A stretch of DNA of 64,000 bases, taken from positions 1 to 64,000 of the forward strand of contig CAMNSU010000002.1 of NCBI GenBank assembly GCA_946555455.1, written 5' to 3'. The notes beneath the pieces were generated by a model. The model saw only the letters and a program-made list of their open reading frames with translations. It did not search any database and had not been told where the DNA came from. This DNA is from an uncultured Clostridia bacterium (lineage in GTDB: Bacteria; Bacillota; Clostridia; RUG12999). Of the stretch, positions 17,947-27,504 are shown one piece after another (the stretch's first letter is position 1; every line of letters begins with the position of its first letter). Both the position numbers and the translations under genes were made by a program.

Positions 17947-20900
17947 CTAGTTTGGCAGAATGCCACACAGAATTTTTGCACTTTCACCGCGCGTTGCACA
18001 TTCCAGCGGATGGAAGCCGCCGTCCGGCATACCGTTTATGATACCATACTGCTGCATGGTCTCCACACTTTGTGCCGCGTATGGTGCAATTGCAGCCGCA
18101 TCGGTAAATTCTGTTTTCTCTGTCACCTGCTGCATTTGCCGTCCCATTTTTTCCAGTGCGCGGTTTGTCATCACCGCCAAATCTTGACGTGAAATCGCCT
18201 GGTCAACGCCGAATTCCGTTTCGGAAATGCCGCTGATAATGCCCAGCTGATACGCTGCTGCAATATACGGACGCGCCCAGTGTTCTTCCGAAACATCTGT
18301 AAACGGAAGTTCCGTTTGTGTATCCGGCGCAATGCCCAATGTCAAGGTCAGCATTTTGATATATTCGCTGCGTGATACCCCTGCTTCCGGATGAAAATAA
18401 CCCTGTGCATCTCCGCTGACAACCTTATGTTCATAAAGTCTGTTGATATAGCTTTCCGCCCATCCTGTTACATCAGGGAAATATCCTGTCAACTGAATGT
18501 TTTCACTTCGGTTTGCTTCTGTCGGAAGATACGGAATTGTACTGCTTGAACCGCCGGATACTTTGTTTCCGCCTCCGGAGCCGCTTCCTGCACCGCCGCC
18601 GATACCGCCGCTGCCATACGTTTTACCTTGCACTGTTACTTGATACTGCTCAGTAATATTTCCTGTTTTTAAAGTCAACGTAACAGGTGTGTTGCGCTCC
18701 GGCTGCGTTACTGTTACCAAATATCCCTCGCCGGACGGCGTCGCTGCAATGGATAAAATGTCGCTGCGGCTTGACGTCCAAGCAAATTCGCTTCCATAGA
18801 CAGCGCCTTTTGTCGGAACAAAAAAGTTTTGTTTCACCATTCCTGTCGGAAGTGTCACCCGTTCTAAGTCTGCTTTTGCACGATAATCATCAGACGGTTC
18901 AAAAAATGCTTCCATCTCCTTGATATGTACCGGCAGACTTTCAAACGTTTTCCCCTGAACAGAAAGCCGCACATACCGGCTGCCTTTGTCTCCCGCTAAG
19001 GCTGTCTCTTTCAGTTGCAGCGTTGTACCGGTTTGAACTGCCCTCCAATTTCTTCTGTCCTCCGACACACTGATTTCATAAGACGCCACGTTATAGGCCT
19101 CACCCTCGGTAATTTTCAGCTTATTCCATGCGGCGTCACCCATATCAATGATTACATCAAAGCGTTTTTCTGTTCCGTCGGTCGAAAATCCACGTTCGAG
19201 ACTGCCGTCCGTGATGTAATCTGCACGGCTGCCTTCTGCGGCTTTTGCTCCCGAAACACTCACTTTTTTGTTCAGCGCAGCATTTTCGTCGTTCACACCG
19301 ACTACCGTCACCGTTTTTGCAGGAAATGCCGGCGCCGCAGACGCCCATGCCGCATTTGCAAATGTTATAACCGGCGTGATAGCAACGTCCACCGTTTCAT
19401 ATGCTGCCGGACGGGAAAGCAAATTTCCTCTTTCGTCAAAATATCCTTGCGGTTCGCTCTTCCACGAAATAGAAGCGCCATATTGGTCAATCACCTGTGG
19501 GAATTCCAGGTTTCCCACTACAAATTTCTCGTTTTGTCCGTTCATATACTCCAATGCTTCCACGATTCCAGAAGTCGCTTCTTTCACCGCATGGGAAGTG
19601 GTATAACAGCAGACACTTTCTATCACGGCATTGTTCGTACCACAGGAATCAATTTCCATACCGGAAAGAACGCCCGTTACGGCTGCATCGTTTGGCACAA
19701 CATCGGTTGCTATCTGATAATATTCACCGTAATTTTCCGGTCCTGTGTAATCTGCCAATTTCACATAGGCGTTCAATTTTCCCGTCATATGATTGTATTC
19801 GGCACGAAATGTAACGCGCGGTCCGGTTTCCCCATCAAAAAGCGTGGGATAAATATTCGTATCGCCCCATGGCGCCCGTCCTTCCGCATTCCATTTATTT
19901 CCTGCCTGTATACCTACAATATCATTTCTGGCTGTAAACAAAATCGCATTTCTGTTTTGTGCATCCATCAGCGTCACACGCACATTCGCCTTGTCTTTGC
20001 CAATCACATACATCGTCACTTCATAGATAGTTGAAGTTGTTTTCAGATTTTCCATTGCCGCCGGATCCGCCGCGGAAGGCAGCATGTTCCAATGCACCGT
20101 GAATTTATCGGTATCTGCATTTGCCCCTGCCGATTGCACTTGCAATCCCTTGCCATCTACAAACTGTGCAGCATATCCTTCTTCCACCGCACCTGTTGTT
20201 TCGGTTTCCATCGTCTGTGCATAAGAAGATTCCTCCAATGTCTTATCTCCTTCTGCCTTAAAATTAACATGAAAATGTTCTAAATCTTGATTGACTGCCA
20301 AAACAACAAATTGAAACTCTTTTTTCGTCTGCGCTCCACTGCAGGAAACAACCGCTTCCAATACCACAAGCGTATCTGTACTTTGCGGCGTAACCATTCC
20401 GTCTGCTGATGCCGCTGCACTGCCCGCCGATACATTCCATGTAATTTGCGCCGTATTGCCATCTATCGTTTCCATTGTGTCCGGCAGCGTTAATTTTTTC
20501 GTTACACTGTTTTGCGGCTCTGTACTGATAGATTCCCATGTCAAATTCTGTGCAACCGTGTCTACCTCCTCCTGCGGAGAGATGTAGCGCGGTACCGTAA
20601 ACGGAAATACGATTTTCACTTCCGCATCGCCGTCTTTGAGCGTTGCCTCAAGTTCTACCTTGACGTCGCCTGCCTCTTTGCGTGCGATTTCTCCCGTTTC
20701 TGTATTCACTGCTTCTCCGCCGCTAAGCGCTGTCCAGCTTACCTCAGCAGTACAGTCCGGTACACTTTCATGCGCATATGTCTTGACCAAATTCAAGTCT
20801 CCCCGAACGCTGTCTGCCGCCTGCGTATTGCTGATGACATCCCATGTAAACTGATCCGCCAGCTTACGAAGCGGTGCATTCATCGGAACAAAAACTTCAT

Positions 20901-22926
20901 ATACAATTACTTTTTCTTTTGTTTCGCCTTTTTCATCTGCCACACTGTAGGTAGCAGTCAAGGTGACATATTTGTCCTCTGTTGTGGAACGTTCCACCTT
21001 GCCGGTTTGCGGGTTGATTACACCTGCATCTGTGGATTCCCATGTTATCGTTCCTTTACACCCTTTATCCAATGCCACCGCGCCGCTTTGCAAACGCAAA
21101 TCTGTTTCTACGCGGCTTAGCGCTGCATTTTCTTGCAGCATCTCTTTTTCTGTCTGCTTCACCAAATCGCGCAGCAAATATTCAAACCGTTCATATGCCG
21201 ATACAGAATGCGCCGTTCCAACCCCATTATTATAGGAGGCTGTTTTAAACGTTATCTCTACAAGGCTTGTATTGGTGGAACCCCATCTGGGGTTATAATT
21301 CTTTTTTTGCAATATCCAACCGGTGTTTTTCGTGCTGTTTTCTATCCATGTCGTGTAACTCAGCAAACCATTGGGGTCTTCTTTCCGTGTGGCGTCTAAA
21401 TAAAACTTATACCGCAGAATATCGTTTGCTGCAAAATTTTGAATATCAGCCGTTGCCTCCTGAAATGCTTCACCGTTCGTCTCGGTTCTATAGCTCAGTT
21501 TGATTTTAGAACCTTCTGTCTTCACACCTGCTCCGGAAGACATATTCAAAAATGTGGATTTGGGGCTGACGGAAAAAGCCGTTTCACTATACATTTTTCC
21601 GTTCACAGGTCTATCATTCCCCATGATATCTTTATCCGGATACTGAAAACTAATCTCTCCGTCGCCTTTCCCGAATTTTGTTTTTCCACCCTCAACAGAA
21701 ATTGCTGCATCTTTTCTCACATCAATATTTTCCGCTGTTTTTAGTTCTTCCAGTGATGCAAAATTCAAATCATTTTCATAGGCATAACCATTGTAGCCGT
21801 CTATCATTTTTCCCATGGTATACCGGTAATAAAATGCTTCCTCCGGCGTCATTGCCGCAGATGTCGGAACAGTGATAGGATATGCAATGGTTTTCGTTTT
21901 TTCCCCTTCCGCACCGCTGACAGTATACACCGCCGTCAATGTCACTTTCTGATCTCCTGATTCAGAACGTGTCACAGCGCCTGTTTGGGAATTTACAATT
22001 TCTTCGTTGCTGGACGTCCATTTTACGCTGCCGACATGGTCTTTATCTAAATTTAATGCCAAATCCTGCGGCAAGTTCAAATTGCTTGTCACATTTTGTA
22101 AAGACCGGTTGCTGCCCAGCAATTCCGTTTCCACACTGTGAATGGTTTCCCGCAGCAAATATTCATACTGTTCGTAGCTTGCCCAGCCATAAATGGTGAT
22201 ATTTGCAGCATTGCCATCCAGCACTTTCGCATTGTAATTTTTAATATTTTGATTGCTGGCAGACGCCTGTGGATTTACATTTTCCAATTGTTTGACAAAT
22301 CCTGTGTTTTTCGTTTCGTTGTTTACCCAAGTCGTATATTCCAACAATTTCGCAGTGTTTTGCCGCGTTGCATCCTGAAAGGTTTTAATCGTCAGAACAT
22401 CATTTGCGGCAAAATTTTGAATATCAGCCGTTACCTGCGTCCATACGGCGCCGCTTGCGCCTTTTTGGTTGAACTCCATTTTCCCTTTTTGATGCCGCGC
22501 TGTCTGCCCCGGTGAACTTTGAAAATTTGCATCTGTTGCGCTCAAAGAATAACGAAACAGTGCATAGGATTTTTGTTTTGTTGGTTTTTCAATTTCGTTG
22601 TCATCATATGTCGGGAACAGAAAATCAATGACGTCATTTGCCTTGCTCATGACAGGCTTGCCATTCACAACGCTCACACCGTCCCATTTATTCCCCGACC
22701 CGGCAGCGATTGCTGGAAATGCTTTAAGGTCGTCAAGAGAAGCAAAATCCGCCTCTTTTTCATAGGCATAGCCCTCATATCCCTCTACAAAATTTCCAAT
22801 GGTATAGCTATAATAAGCCGCTGTCTGCGCCGGTGTCATTTCCGCCGCTGCCGGTACAATTCCTGCAAAAAGGGAAACGATTAGTCCGGTTAATAGGGTC
22901 CATGACAGTTTTTTTCTATGTTTCAT
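17947..22926 (-). CDS. Very large SLH surface protein with Ig-like, LamG-like and discoidin domains
   Basis: A 1659-residue secreted protein. The start is ATG 22926 after GGGAGGA; the in-frame ATG at 22950 has no such site. A signal peptide is followed by two copies of an unrecognised module (about 30-280 and 357-610, each opening MTPxxxxxYxYT.G...GY.GYAYE), each followed by an atypical bacterial Ig-like domain (TWESTDAGVINPQTGKVER type). Two further Ig-like domains follow (about 690-880), then a concanavalin/LamG-like region (about 885-1110), an F5/8-type discoidin domain (about 1213-1322), another beta domain, a Gly-Ser linker and three SLH repeats (about 1481-1659). It probably binds the substrate at the cell surface; catalysis is not evident. 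Confidence 0.82.
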   Translation of the reverse strand: MKHRKKLSWTLLTGLIVSLFAGIVPAAAEMTPAQTAAYYSYTIGNFVEGYEGYAYEKEADFASLDDLKAFPAIAAGSGNKWDGVSVVNGKPVMSKANDVIDFLFPTYDDNEIEKPTKQKSYALFRYSLSATDANFQSSPGQTARHQKGKMEFNQKGASGAVWTQVTADIQNFAANDVLTIKTFQDATRQNTAKLLEYTTWVNNETKNTGFVKQLENVNPQASASNQNIKNYNAKVLDGNAANITIYGWASYEQYEYLLRETIHSVETELLGSNRSLQNVTSNLNLPQDLALNLDKDHVGSVKWTSSNEEIVNSQTGAVTRSESGDQKVTLTAVYTVSGAEGEKTKTIAYPITVPTSAAMTPEEAFYYRYTMGKMIDGYNGYAYENDLNFASLEELKTAENIDVRKDAAISVEGGKTKFGKGDGEISFQYPDKDIMGNDRPVNGKMYSETAFSVSPKSTFLNMSSGAGVKTEGSKIKLSYRTETNGEAFQEATADIQNFAANDILRYKFYLDATRKEDPNGLLSYTTWIENSTKNTGWILQKKNYNPRWGSTNTSLVEITFKTASYNNGVGTAHSVSAYERFEYLLRDLVKQTEKEMLQENAALSRVETDLRLQSGAVALDKGCKGTITWESTDAGVINPQTGKVERSTTEDKYVTLTATYSVADEKGETKEKVIVYEVFVPMNAPLRKLADQFTWDVISNTQAADSVRGDLNLVKTYAHESVPDCTAEVSWTALSGGEAVNTETGEIARKEAGDVKVELEATLKDGDAEVKIVFPFTVPRYISPQEEVDTVAQNLTWESISTEPQNSVTKKLTLPDTMETIDGNTAQITWNVSAGSAAASADGMVTPQSTDTLVVLEAVVSCSGAQTKKEFQFVVLAVNQDLEHFHVNFKAEGDKTLEESSYAQTMETETTGAVEEGYAAQFVDGKGLQVQSAGANADTDKFTVHWNMLPSAADPAAMENLKTTSTIYEVTMYVIGKDKANVRVTLMDAQNRNAILFTARNDIVGIQAGNKWNAEGRAPWGDTNIYPTLFDGETGPRVTFRAEYNHMTGKLNAYVKLADYTGPENYGEYYQIATDVVPNDAAVTGVLSGMEIDSCGTNNAVIESVCCYTTSHAVKEATSGIVEALEYMNGQNEKFVVGNLEFPQVIDQYGASISWKSEPQGYFDERGNLLSRPAAYETVDVAITPVITFANAAWASAAPAFPAKTVTVVGVNDENAALNKKVSVSGAKAAEGSRADYITDGSLERGFSTDGTEKRFDVIIDMGDAAWNKLKITEGEAYNVASYEISVSEDRRNWRAVQTGTTLQLKETALAGDKGSRYVRLSVQGKTFESLPVHIKEMEAFFEPSDDYRAKADLERVTLPTGMVKQNFFVPTKGAVYGSEFAWTSSRSDILSIAATPSGEGYLVTVTQPERNTPVTLTLKTGNITEQYQVTVQGKTYGSGGIGGGAGSGSGGGNKVSGGSSSTIPYLPTEANRSENIQLTGYFPDVTGWAESYINRLYEHKVVSGDAQGYFHPEAGVSRSEYIKMLTLTLGIAPDTQTELPFTDVSEEHWARPYIAAAYQLGIISGISETEFGVDQAISRQDLAVMTNRALEKMGRQMQQVTEKTEFTDAAAIAPYAAQSVETMQQYGIINGMPDGGFHPLECATRGESAKILCGILPN

Positions 22927-22946
22927 TTGCCGTATCCTCCCTGTTA

Positions 22947-25592
22947 TCAATAAGATACCAATACAATACCGCGGATTTTGGAATCGCTTGCACGTACATA
23001 AGCGCCATATCTGCTGTTCATTGCTGTTGCCAAATCTTCGCGGGTTCCCACCCGAACGGTTTTTGCATTTGCGTCAACAAAATAAATCGGCGGCGCATTG
23101 CGGACATTGACGTCCAGCGTATATGTCTCGGTTCCCGCGTCGTTAAACCACAGTTCCACGCTGTCAACAAAAACATTATTGATATCGTTCACTGTTTTAT
23201 AGGTTACGTTATGAATCGTTCCGAACATGTTCTTTCCGGCGCTTGTGTCAACACTTCCCTCGTTGCGAAACGCCGGCCGTGGGAGTACTTTTTGCAGCAA
23301 CTTAATCGTACCGATTTCTCCGACCGGATTGAGCGTGTAGAAAAAGACGTCGCCAACGCCCATACCTGCCGCCGCGGAAAGCGCCGTATCTGCCACACGA
23401 TAGGTTTTTTCCTCTTTTCCCTCTAAAAAGCTAATTTCCTTCGCCGACTCACCGTCTTCCCCTATGATGGATTTCACACCGGTTGCAACAACCATTTTAT
23501 CCTTATTTTCATTGACTTCCACCGCATTGTCATATTTCATGGGCATGGTAATCACAACCAACTCCGCAATATATGCGCTTTGCTGTTCATAACCGCTGAT
23601 GGTATATTGAGAACCGTTATTGATTTCTACCTCTGCCCGATAATCCTCATCTCGCTCTACCGCAGTTTCCGGTACGCATATCACCTTGGTGCTGTCGTCT
23701 GTTGCAAACGCACCGCTGCCAAACCCGCCGAACAACCTCTCATAGCCATTATATTTTCTCTTTTCTCCGGTTCCGATGCGCTGCGGGAAATCAATGCGAG
23801 ATACTTTTCCTTGATTGTTTAATTGATATTCAATCGTGCGTTTTTCCGCATCACGAAACAGTGTACTAAGTTCTCCTGTATATTTGCTTCCATTCACGCT
23901 TACACCTTGTGCGATATCCAGAATTTTCACGCTGTTATTGCGCCCTTTTAGATACGGCGTTGTTTTCACATTGTCCGGATCGCTGTCATCAATATCATAT
24001 TGCATGGTGAGCGTACCCGGTTCCAAAATCTTCATTTGCCAGTTGCCCATACCGCCTGCGCGGTCCGCTTCCAGCACATATCCATACTGTGCCGCGCCGG
24101 ATTGTTCCTCCGTGTCCGCAATCTGCCCGCGTTCATTCAAGTAAGCAATGACATTGTCGCCCACATCCGCACGCAGCGCTGCGCCATGCGCCATGGTATA
24201 CACCGCTCCGCCAATGGTTATTTTTGTCGGGTCTTCGCTGAGAATTTCTTCTATCTTTCCTTCCACCGTTTTATCGCTTGCAACAATTCGGAAAAATGTC
24301 CCATACGCATCACTTAAAACAGATAATACCATGTCCTTTTTAATTGCTTCCGTTTCTATTGGTGTTCCCTGTGCGTCCACCAACAAATAGGTTTTGTCAA
24401 TGTCTTCTTTATCAATCAGCAAACTGCCTTGTCCTACTATCGTTTTGTTGTCCTTGAAATAGATTCTGCCATTCACAACCGAATCCACGCATACCGTTTC
24501 ATATTCCTCCCGCAGAACAACGTCATATGTTTGATTTCCATCGTTGTCAATCAGTTTCAGTTTTCCGGACAGCACCTCAATGTCCCCGGCCCCTGTTCCG
24601 GTCTGCCGTACATGATTATACAAATAGATGAAATCATTGTCTATTGTCAGTTTTTCCCGCTGATTATTTTCGTAGTAATATAATGTATTGCCATCCATAC
24701 CGTCAAAGGTTTCGTCCGTTACCGTTATCACAGATGTTGTGCGCGCCGGTTTTAAGCTGACTAATGTAAATACACCGTTATCGTCCTCTTTCGCATAAAA
24801 CTCTATGTCCTGCCCAATATAATCCGCCGCGCCTGTTGTGCCGGCTTCATAAATTCTTCCCTCAATCATGACTTGGCTTTTTTGAATAGAAGGCACTGCC
24901 TGATTGATATAGTAATCATAGTTTGCTTCTACCATTCCTTTTCCTTTGTATAACGTTCCGTCTGCTCTGTTTTCCAATTGATTGCGGAAGGTTTCATCTT
25001 TATCAATTTTGTAGCCGCCTTCTCCAAATACCGGAACCATGACAGCAATGTCCAGCGCATTATAGAACATTTGATACAAATTTTGTGCAGTAAAATTCTG
25101 CGTGCTTCCGGTGCCGCCCAGCAAACCAATTTCTCCGCCAACTGCCAAATATCCCATGGGATAGCCGCCTTTGCTCTGCGCCATGCTGTCATAACCCAAC
25201 AGGCATACAAGCACTTTTACCGCTTCCTGATAGCTGACAGAATCGTTTGGACGGAATCTGCCATTTCCATCCCCCTGCACAATACCCAATGCCGCCACAA
25301 TACTGATACTGTCATAGTATACCGATTCGCGCGTGACGTCGTCAAAATGAATGGCAATGCCGCCAACATGGTCAATTTGCAGCGTTTTTGCCACCATATC
25401 CGCCAGCTTTTCACGGGTCACCGTTTCATTTTCTCCTGTACCGGTGCCCTCCGGCAATATGCCATAGGAAATCAAATCAAATACTGCTTTATTTGATGTT
25501 TCCTGCGCTGCTGCCGGAACGATTCCACCTAATACGGATAGTATCATGACAATCGCCAGCACTATGCCAATCCCTCTTTTTTGATTACTCAC
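22947..25592 (-). CDS. SLH-domain surface protein with long beta-rich region, function unknown
   Basis: An 881-residue secreted protein. A signal peptide spans about 1-29. SLH repeats are N-terminal (about 37-210), with IHFDDVTRESVYYDSISIVAALGIVQGDGNGRFRPNDS as the clearest. The remaining 650 residues are beta-rich, with many short stretches of the type VEGKIEEILSEDPTKITIGG and DNVIAYLNERGQI that look like repeated small barrels. No catalytic motif was seen. It is the first of three consecutive SLH genes downstream of the ABC permeases, so it is probably a scaffold or pore-like surface component of the same polysaccharide system. The start follows GGGAGGG. Confidence 0.72.
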   Translation of the reverse strand: MSNQKRGIGIVLAIVMILSVLGGIVPAAAQETSNKAVFDLISYGILPEGTGTGENETVTREKLADMVAKTLQIDHVGGIAIHFDDVTRESVYYDSISIVAALGIVQGDGNGRFRPNDSVSYQEAVKVLVCLLGYDSMAQSKGGYPMGYLAVGGEIGLLGGTGSTQNFTAQNLYQMFYNALDIAVMVPVFGEGGYKIDKDETFRNQLENRADGTLYKGKGMVEANYDYYINQAVPSIQKSQVMIEGRIYEAGTTGAADYIGQDIEFYAKEDDNGVFTLVSLKPARTTSVITVTDETFDGMDGNTLYYYENNQREKLTIDNDFIYLYNHVRQTGTGAGDIEVLSGKLKLIDNDGNQTYDVVLREEYETVCVDSVVNGRIYFKDNKTIVGQGSLLIDKEDIDKTYLLVDAQGTPIETEAIKKDMVLSVLSDAYGTFFRIVASDKTVEGKIEEILSEDPTKITIGGAVYTMAHGAALRADVGDNVIAYLNERGQIADTEEQSGAAQYGYVLEADRAGGMGNWQMKILEPGTLTMQYDIDDSDPDNVKTTPYLKGRNNSVKILDIAQGVSVNGSKYTGELSTLFRDAEKRTIEYQLNNQGKVSRIDFPQRIGTGEKRKYNGYERLFGGFGSGAFATDDSTKVICVPETAVERDEDYRAEVEINNGSQYTISGYEQQSAYIAELVVITMPMKYDNAVEVNENKDKMVVATGVKSIIGEDGESAKEISFLEGKEEKTYRVADTALSAAAGMGVGDVFFYTLNPVGEIGTIKLLQKVLPRPAFRNEGSVDTSAGKNMFGTIHNVTYKTVNDINNVFVDSVELWFNDAGTETYTLDVNVRNAPPIYFVDANAKTVRVGTREDLATAMNSRYGAYVRASDSKIRGIVLVSY

Positions 25593-25624
25593 AAAGATAC
25601 CCTCCCTTTATATGTAGCTGTTTG

Positions 25625-26503
25625 TTATCCTTTCACTGCGCCAACCATCACGCCTTTGGCAAAATATTTCTGCAAAAACGGGTAAATCACTAAAATCGGG
25701 ATAGTTGCCACACAAATAGTCGCATATTTTAACACTTCATTTAGCATTCCCGTGTCTGCATCGCCACCGCCCATTGTCATGGCAGCTGTGTCATTTTGAA
25801 TCAAAATTTCCCGCAGTACCAATTGCAGCGGATACAGTTCCCTGTTTCGTAAAAACAGCATTGCATTGAACCAACTGTTCCAAATTCCCACTGCATAATA
25901 CAACACAATGACCGCTATAATCGGTTTCGCCAGCGGCAAAATAATTTTCCACAGCACCACAAAATCATTCGCGCCGTCTATTTTTGCCGATTCCTCCAGA
26001 CTCACCGGTATCGCTTCAAAGCCGGTTCGCATAATGATAAAGTTAAATGTGTTTACACATGTCGGTACAATCAGCGCCCAGCGCGTATCTGCCAACCCAA
26101 CATTTTTCACAGTGAAATAAAAAGGAATCATACCGCCGGAAAAATACATTGTAAAAATGATAAATAGCAATATCACTTTTCTTCCATATAATCCTTTGCG
26201 CGACAGCGCAAACGCGCCTAAAATCGTCATGGTCATAGACAATGCCAGACCAAACACCAAAATATATAAGGTGTTTCCATATCCTTTTAATACCATCGGC
26301 GTTTCAAGCACTAACCTATATGCTTTCAGACTAAACCCTGCCGGCACAAACATGGCGCCGGTGTGCCGCGCCAAGCCATCACCGCTGCTGATGGACGCCA
26401 TCAACACATGCCATAACGGATACAAAGCGATTAGCCCCAGCAAGGTGAGAATGATAATATTTATTATTTCAAATATGCGTTCTCCAACACTTCGTTTTAT
26501 CAT
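25625..26503 (-). CDS. Carbohydrate ABC transporter permease (LplC/MalG type)
   Basis: A 292-residue inner-membrane permease with six predicted helices. The EAA loop facing the ATPase reads EESAKIDGANDFVVLWKIILPLAKP (about 170-195), typical of the MalG/LplC branch. The N-terminal IIILTLLGLIALYPLWHVLMASIS and C-terminal KYFAKGVMVGAVKG are also family hallmarks. It pairs with the upstream permease and binding protein. No ATPase gene is nearby; in Firmicutes such systems usually borrow a shared MsmX-type ATPase. Confidence 0.93.
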   Translation of the reverse strand: MIKRSVGERIFEIINIIILTLLGLIALYPLWHVLMASISSGDGLARHTGAMFVPAGFSLKAYRLVLETPMVLKGYGNTLYILVFGLALSMTMTILGAFALSRKGLYGRKVILLFIIFTMYFSGGMIPFYFTVKNVGLADTRWALIVPTCVNTFNFIIMRTGFEAIPVSLEESAKIDGANDFVVLWKIILPLAKPIIAVIVLYYAVGIWNSWFNAMLFLRNRELYPLQLVLREILIQNDTAAMTMGGGDADTGMLNEVLKYATICVATIPILVIYPFLQKYFAKGVMVGAVKG

Positions 26504-26516
26504 CGTTTCTCCCCCC

Positions 26517-27464
26517 CTACCACAAACTCGTATCGTTTACTTTTTTGCTGATGGTGTTTGCGCTCAGCACCAAAAAGAAGTTAATGACGGAATTAAACAA
26601 TCCCACCGCCGTACTAAAACTATAAGAAAATTCCTGTATTCCTTTGCGGTATACATAACTGGAAATCACATCCGCGGTCTCATAGGTGTTACCATTATAT
26701 AACAAAATGATTTTTTCAAATCCAATGTTCATCATAGAACCAACACGTAAAATCAGCATAACAACAATGGTTGGTAAAATGCATGGCAGCGTCACGCTCA
26801 GCAGTTGTCGCCATTTCCCTGCGCCGTCAATACGCGCTGCCTCATATAGTTCTTGGTCTACGCTGGAAAGCGCCGCCAGGTAAATAATGGATTCCCAGCC
26901 AATTTTCTGCCAAATATCCGATATGACATAGATGGGTTGAAACAGTGCCGGATCCAAAAGCAAATCCCGCCGTTCTTGCCCGAATTGCACCATGAAATCG
27001 TTGATAATACCTTCGCTGCCTGTGAAAATTTTAATGATTCCGCAGACAACCACCAGCGAAATGAAATGCGGCATATAGGATATGGTTTGCACCGTTTTCT
27101 TAAACCACGCCTGACGCACCTCATTGAGCAGCAACGCCAGAATAATAGGCGCCGGAAATCCAAATACCAGCGTTTGCAAACTAATGGAAATGGTGTTTCG
27201 CAGCAAACGCCAAAAATAAATGCTGCCAAAAAAAGCCTCAAAATGCTTGATTCCAACCCATGGACTGCCTAAAATACCCAGTTTCGGCGTGAAATCTTTA
27301 AATGCAATCATTGCACCATACATCGGTCCATACATAAAGATAATATAAAATAATAAAAACGGAACCAGCATGATATAGATATATTTATTTTTTGCCAATT
27401 CCCGCAGCAGCCGCGGCTTTTTCTGCCGCGGTACTGCTTGCCCAAATGAAATTGCTTGTTTCAT
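26517..27464 (-). CDS. Sugar ABC transporter permease (LplB type)
   Basis: A 315-residue permease. Residues 1-30 are cytosolic and basic, followed by six helices. MYGPMYGAMIAFKDF (near 65) and WVGIKHFEAFF are the LplB-family signature. The EAA loop is YEAARIDGAGKWRQLLSVTLPCILPT. It forms the heterodimeric channel with the downstream permease, 13 bases away, to import oligosaccharides or their uronic-acid derivatives. Confidence 0.93.
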   Translation of the reverse strand: MKQAISFGQAVPRQKKPRLLRELAKNKYIYIMLVPFLLFYIIFMYGPMYGAMIAFKDFTPKLGILGSPWVGIKHFEAFFGSIYFWRLLRNTISISLQTLVFGFPAPIILALLLNEVRQAWFKKTVQTISYMPHFISLVVVCGIIKIFTGSEGIINDFMVQFGQERRDLLLDPALFQPIYVISDIWQKIGWESIIYLAALSSVDQELYEAARIDGAGKWRQLLSVTLPCILPTIVVMLILRVGSMMNIGFEKIILLYNGNTYETADVISSYVYRKGIQEFSYSFSTAVGLFNSVINFFLVLSANTISKKVNDTSLW

Positions 27465-27504
27465 ACCTTTGACTCCTGCCTTTTTATATCTGTTTTCCTA
27501 CTGT

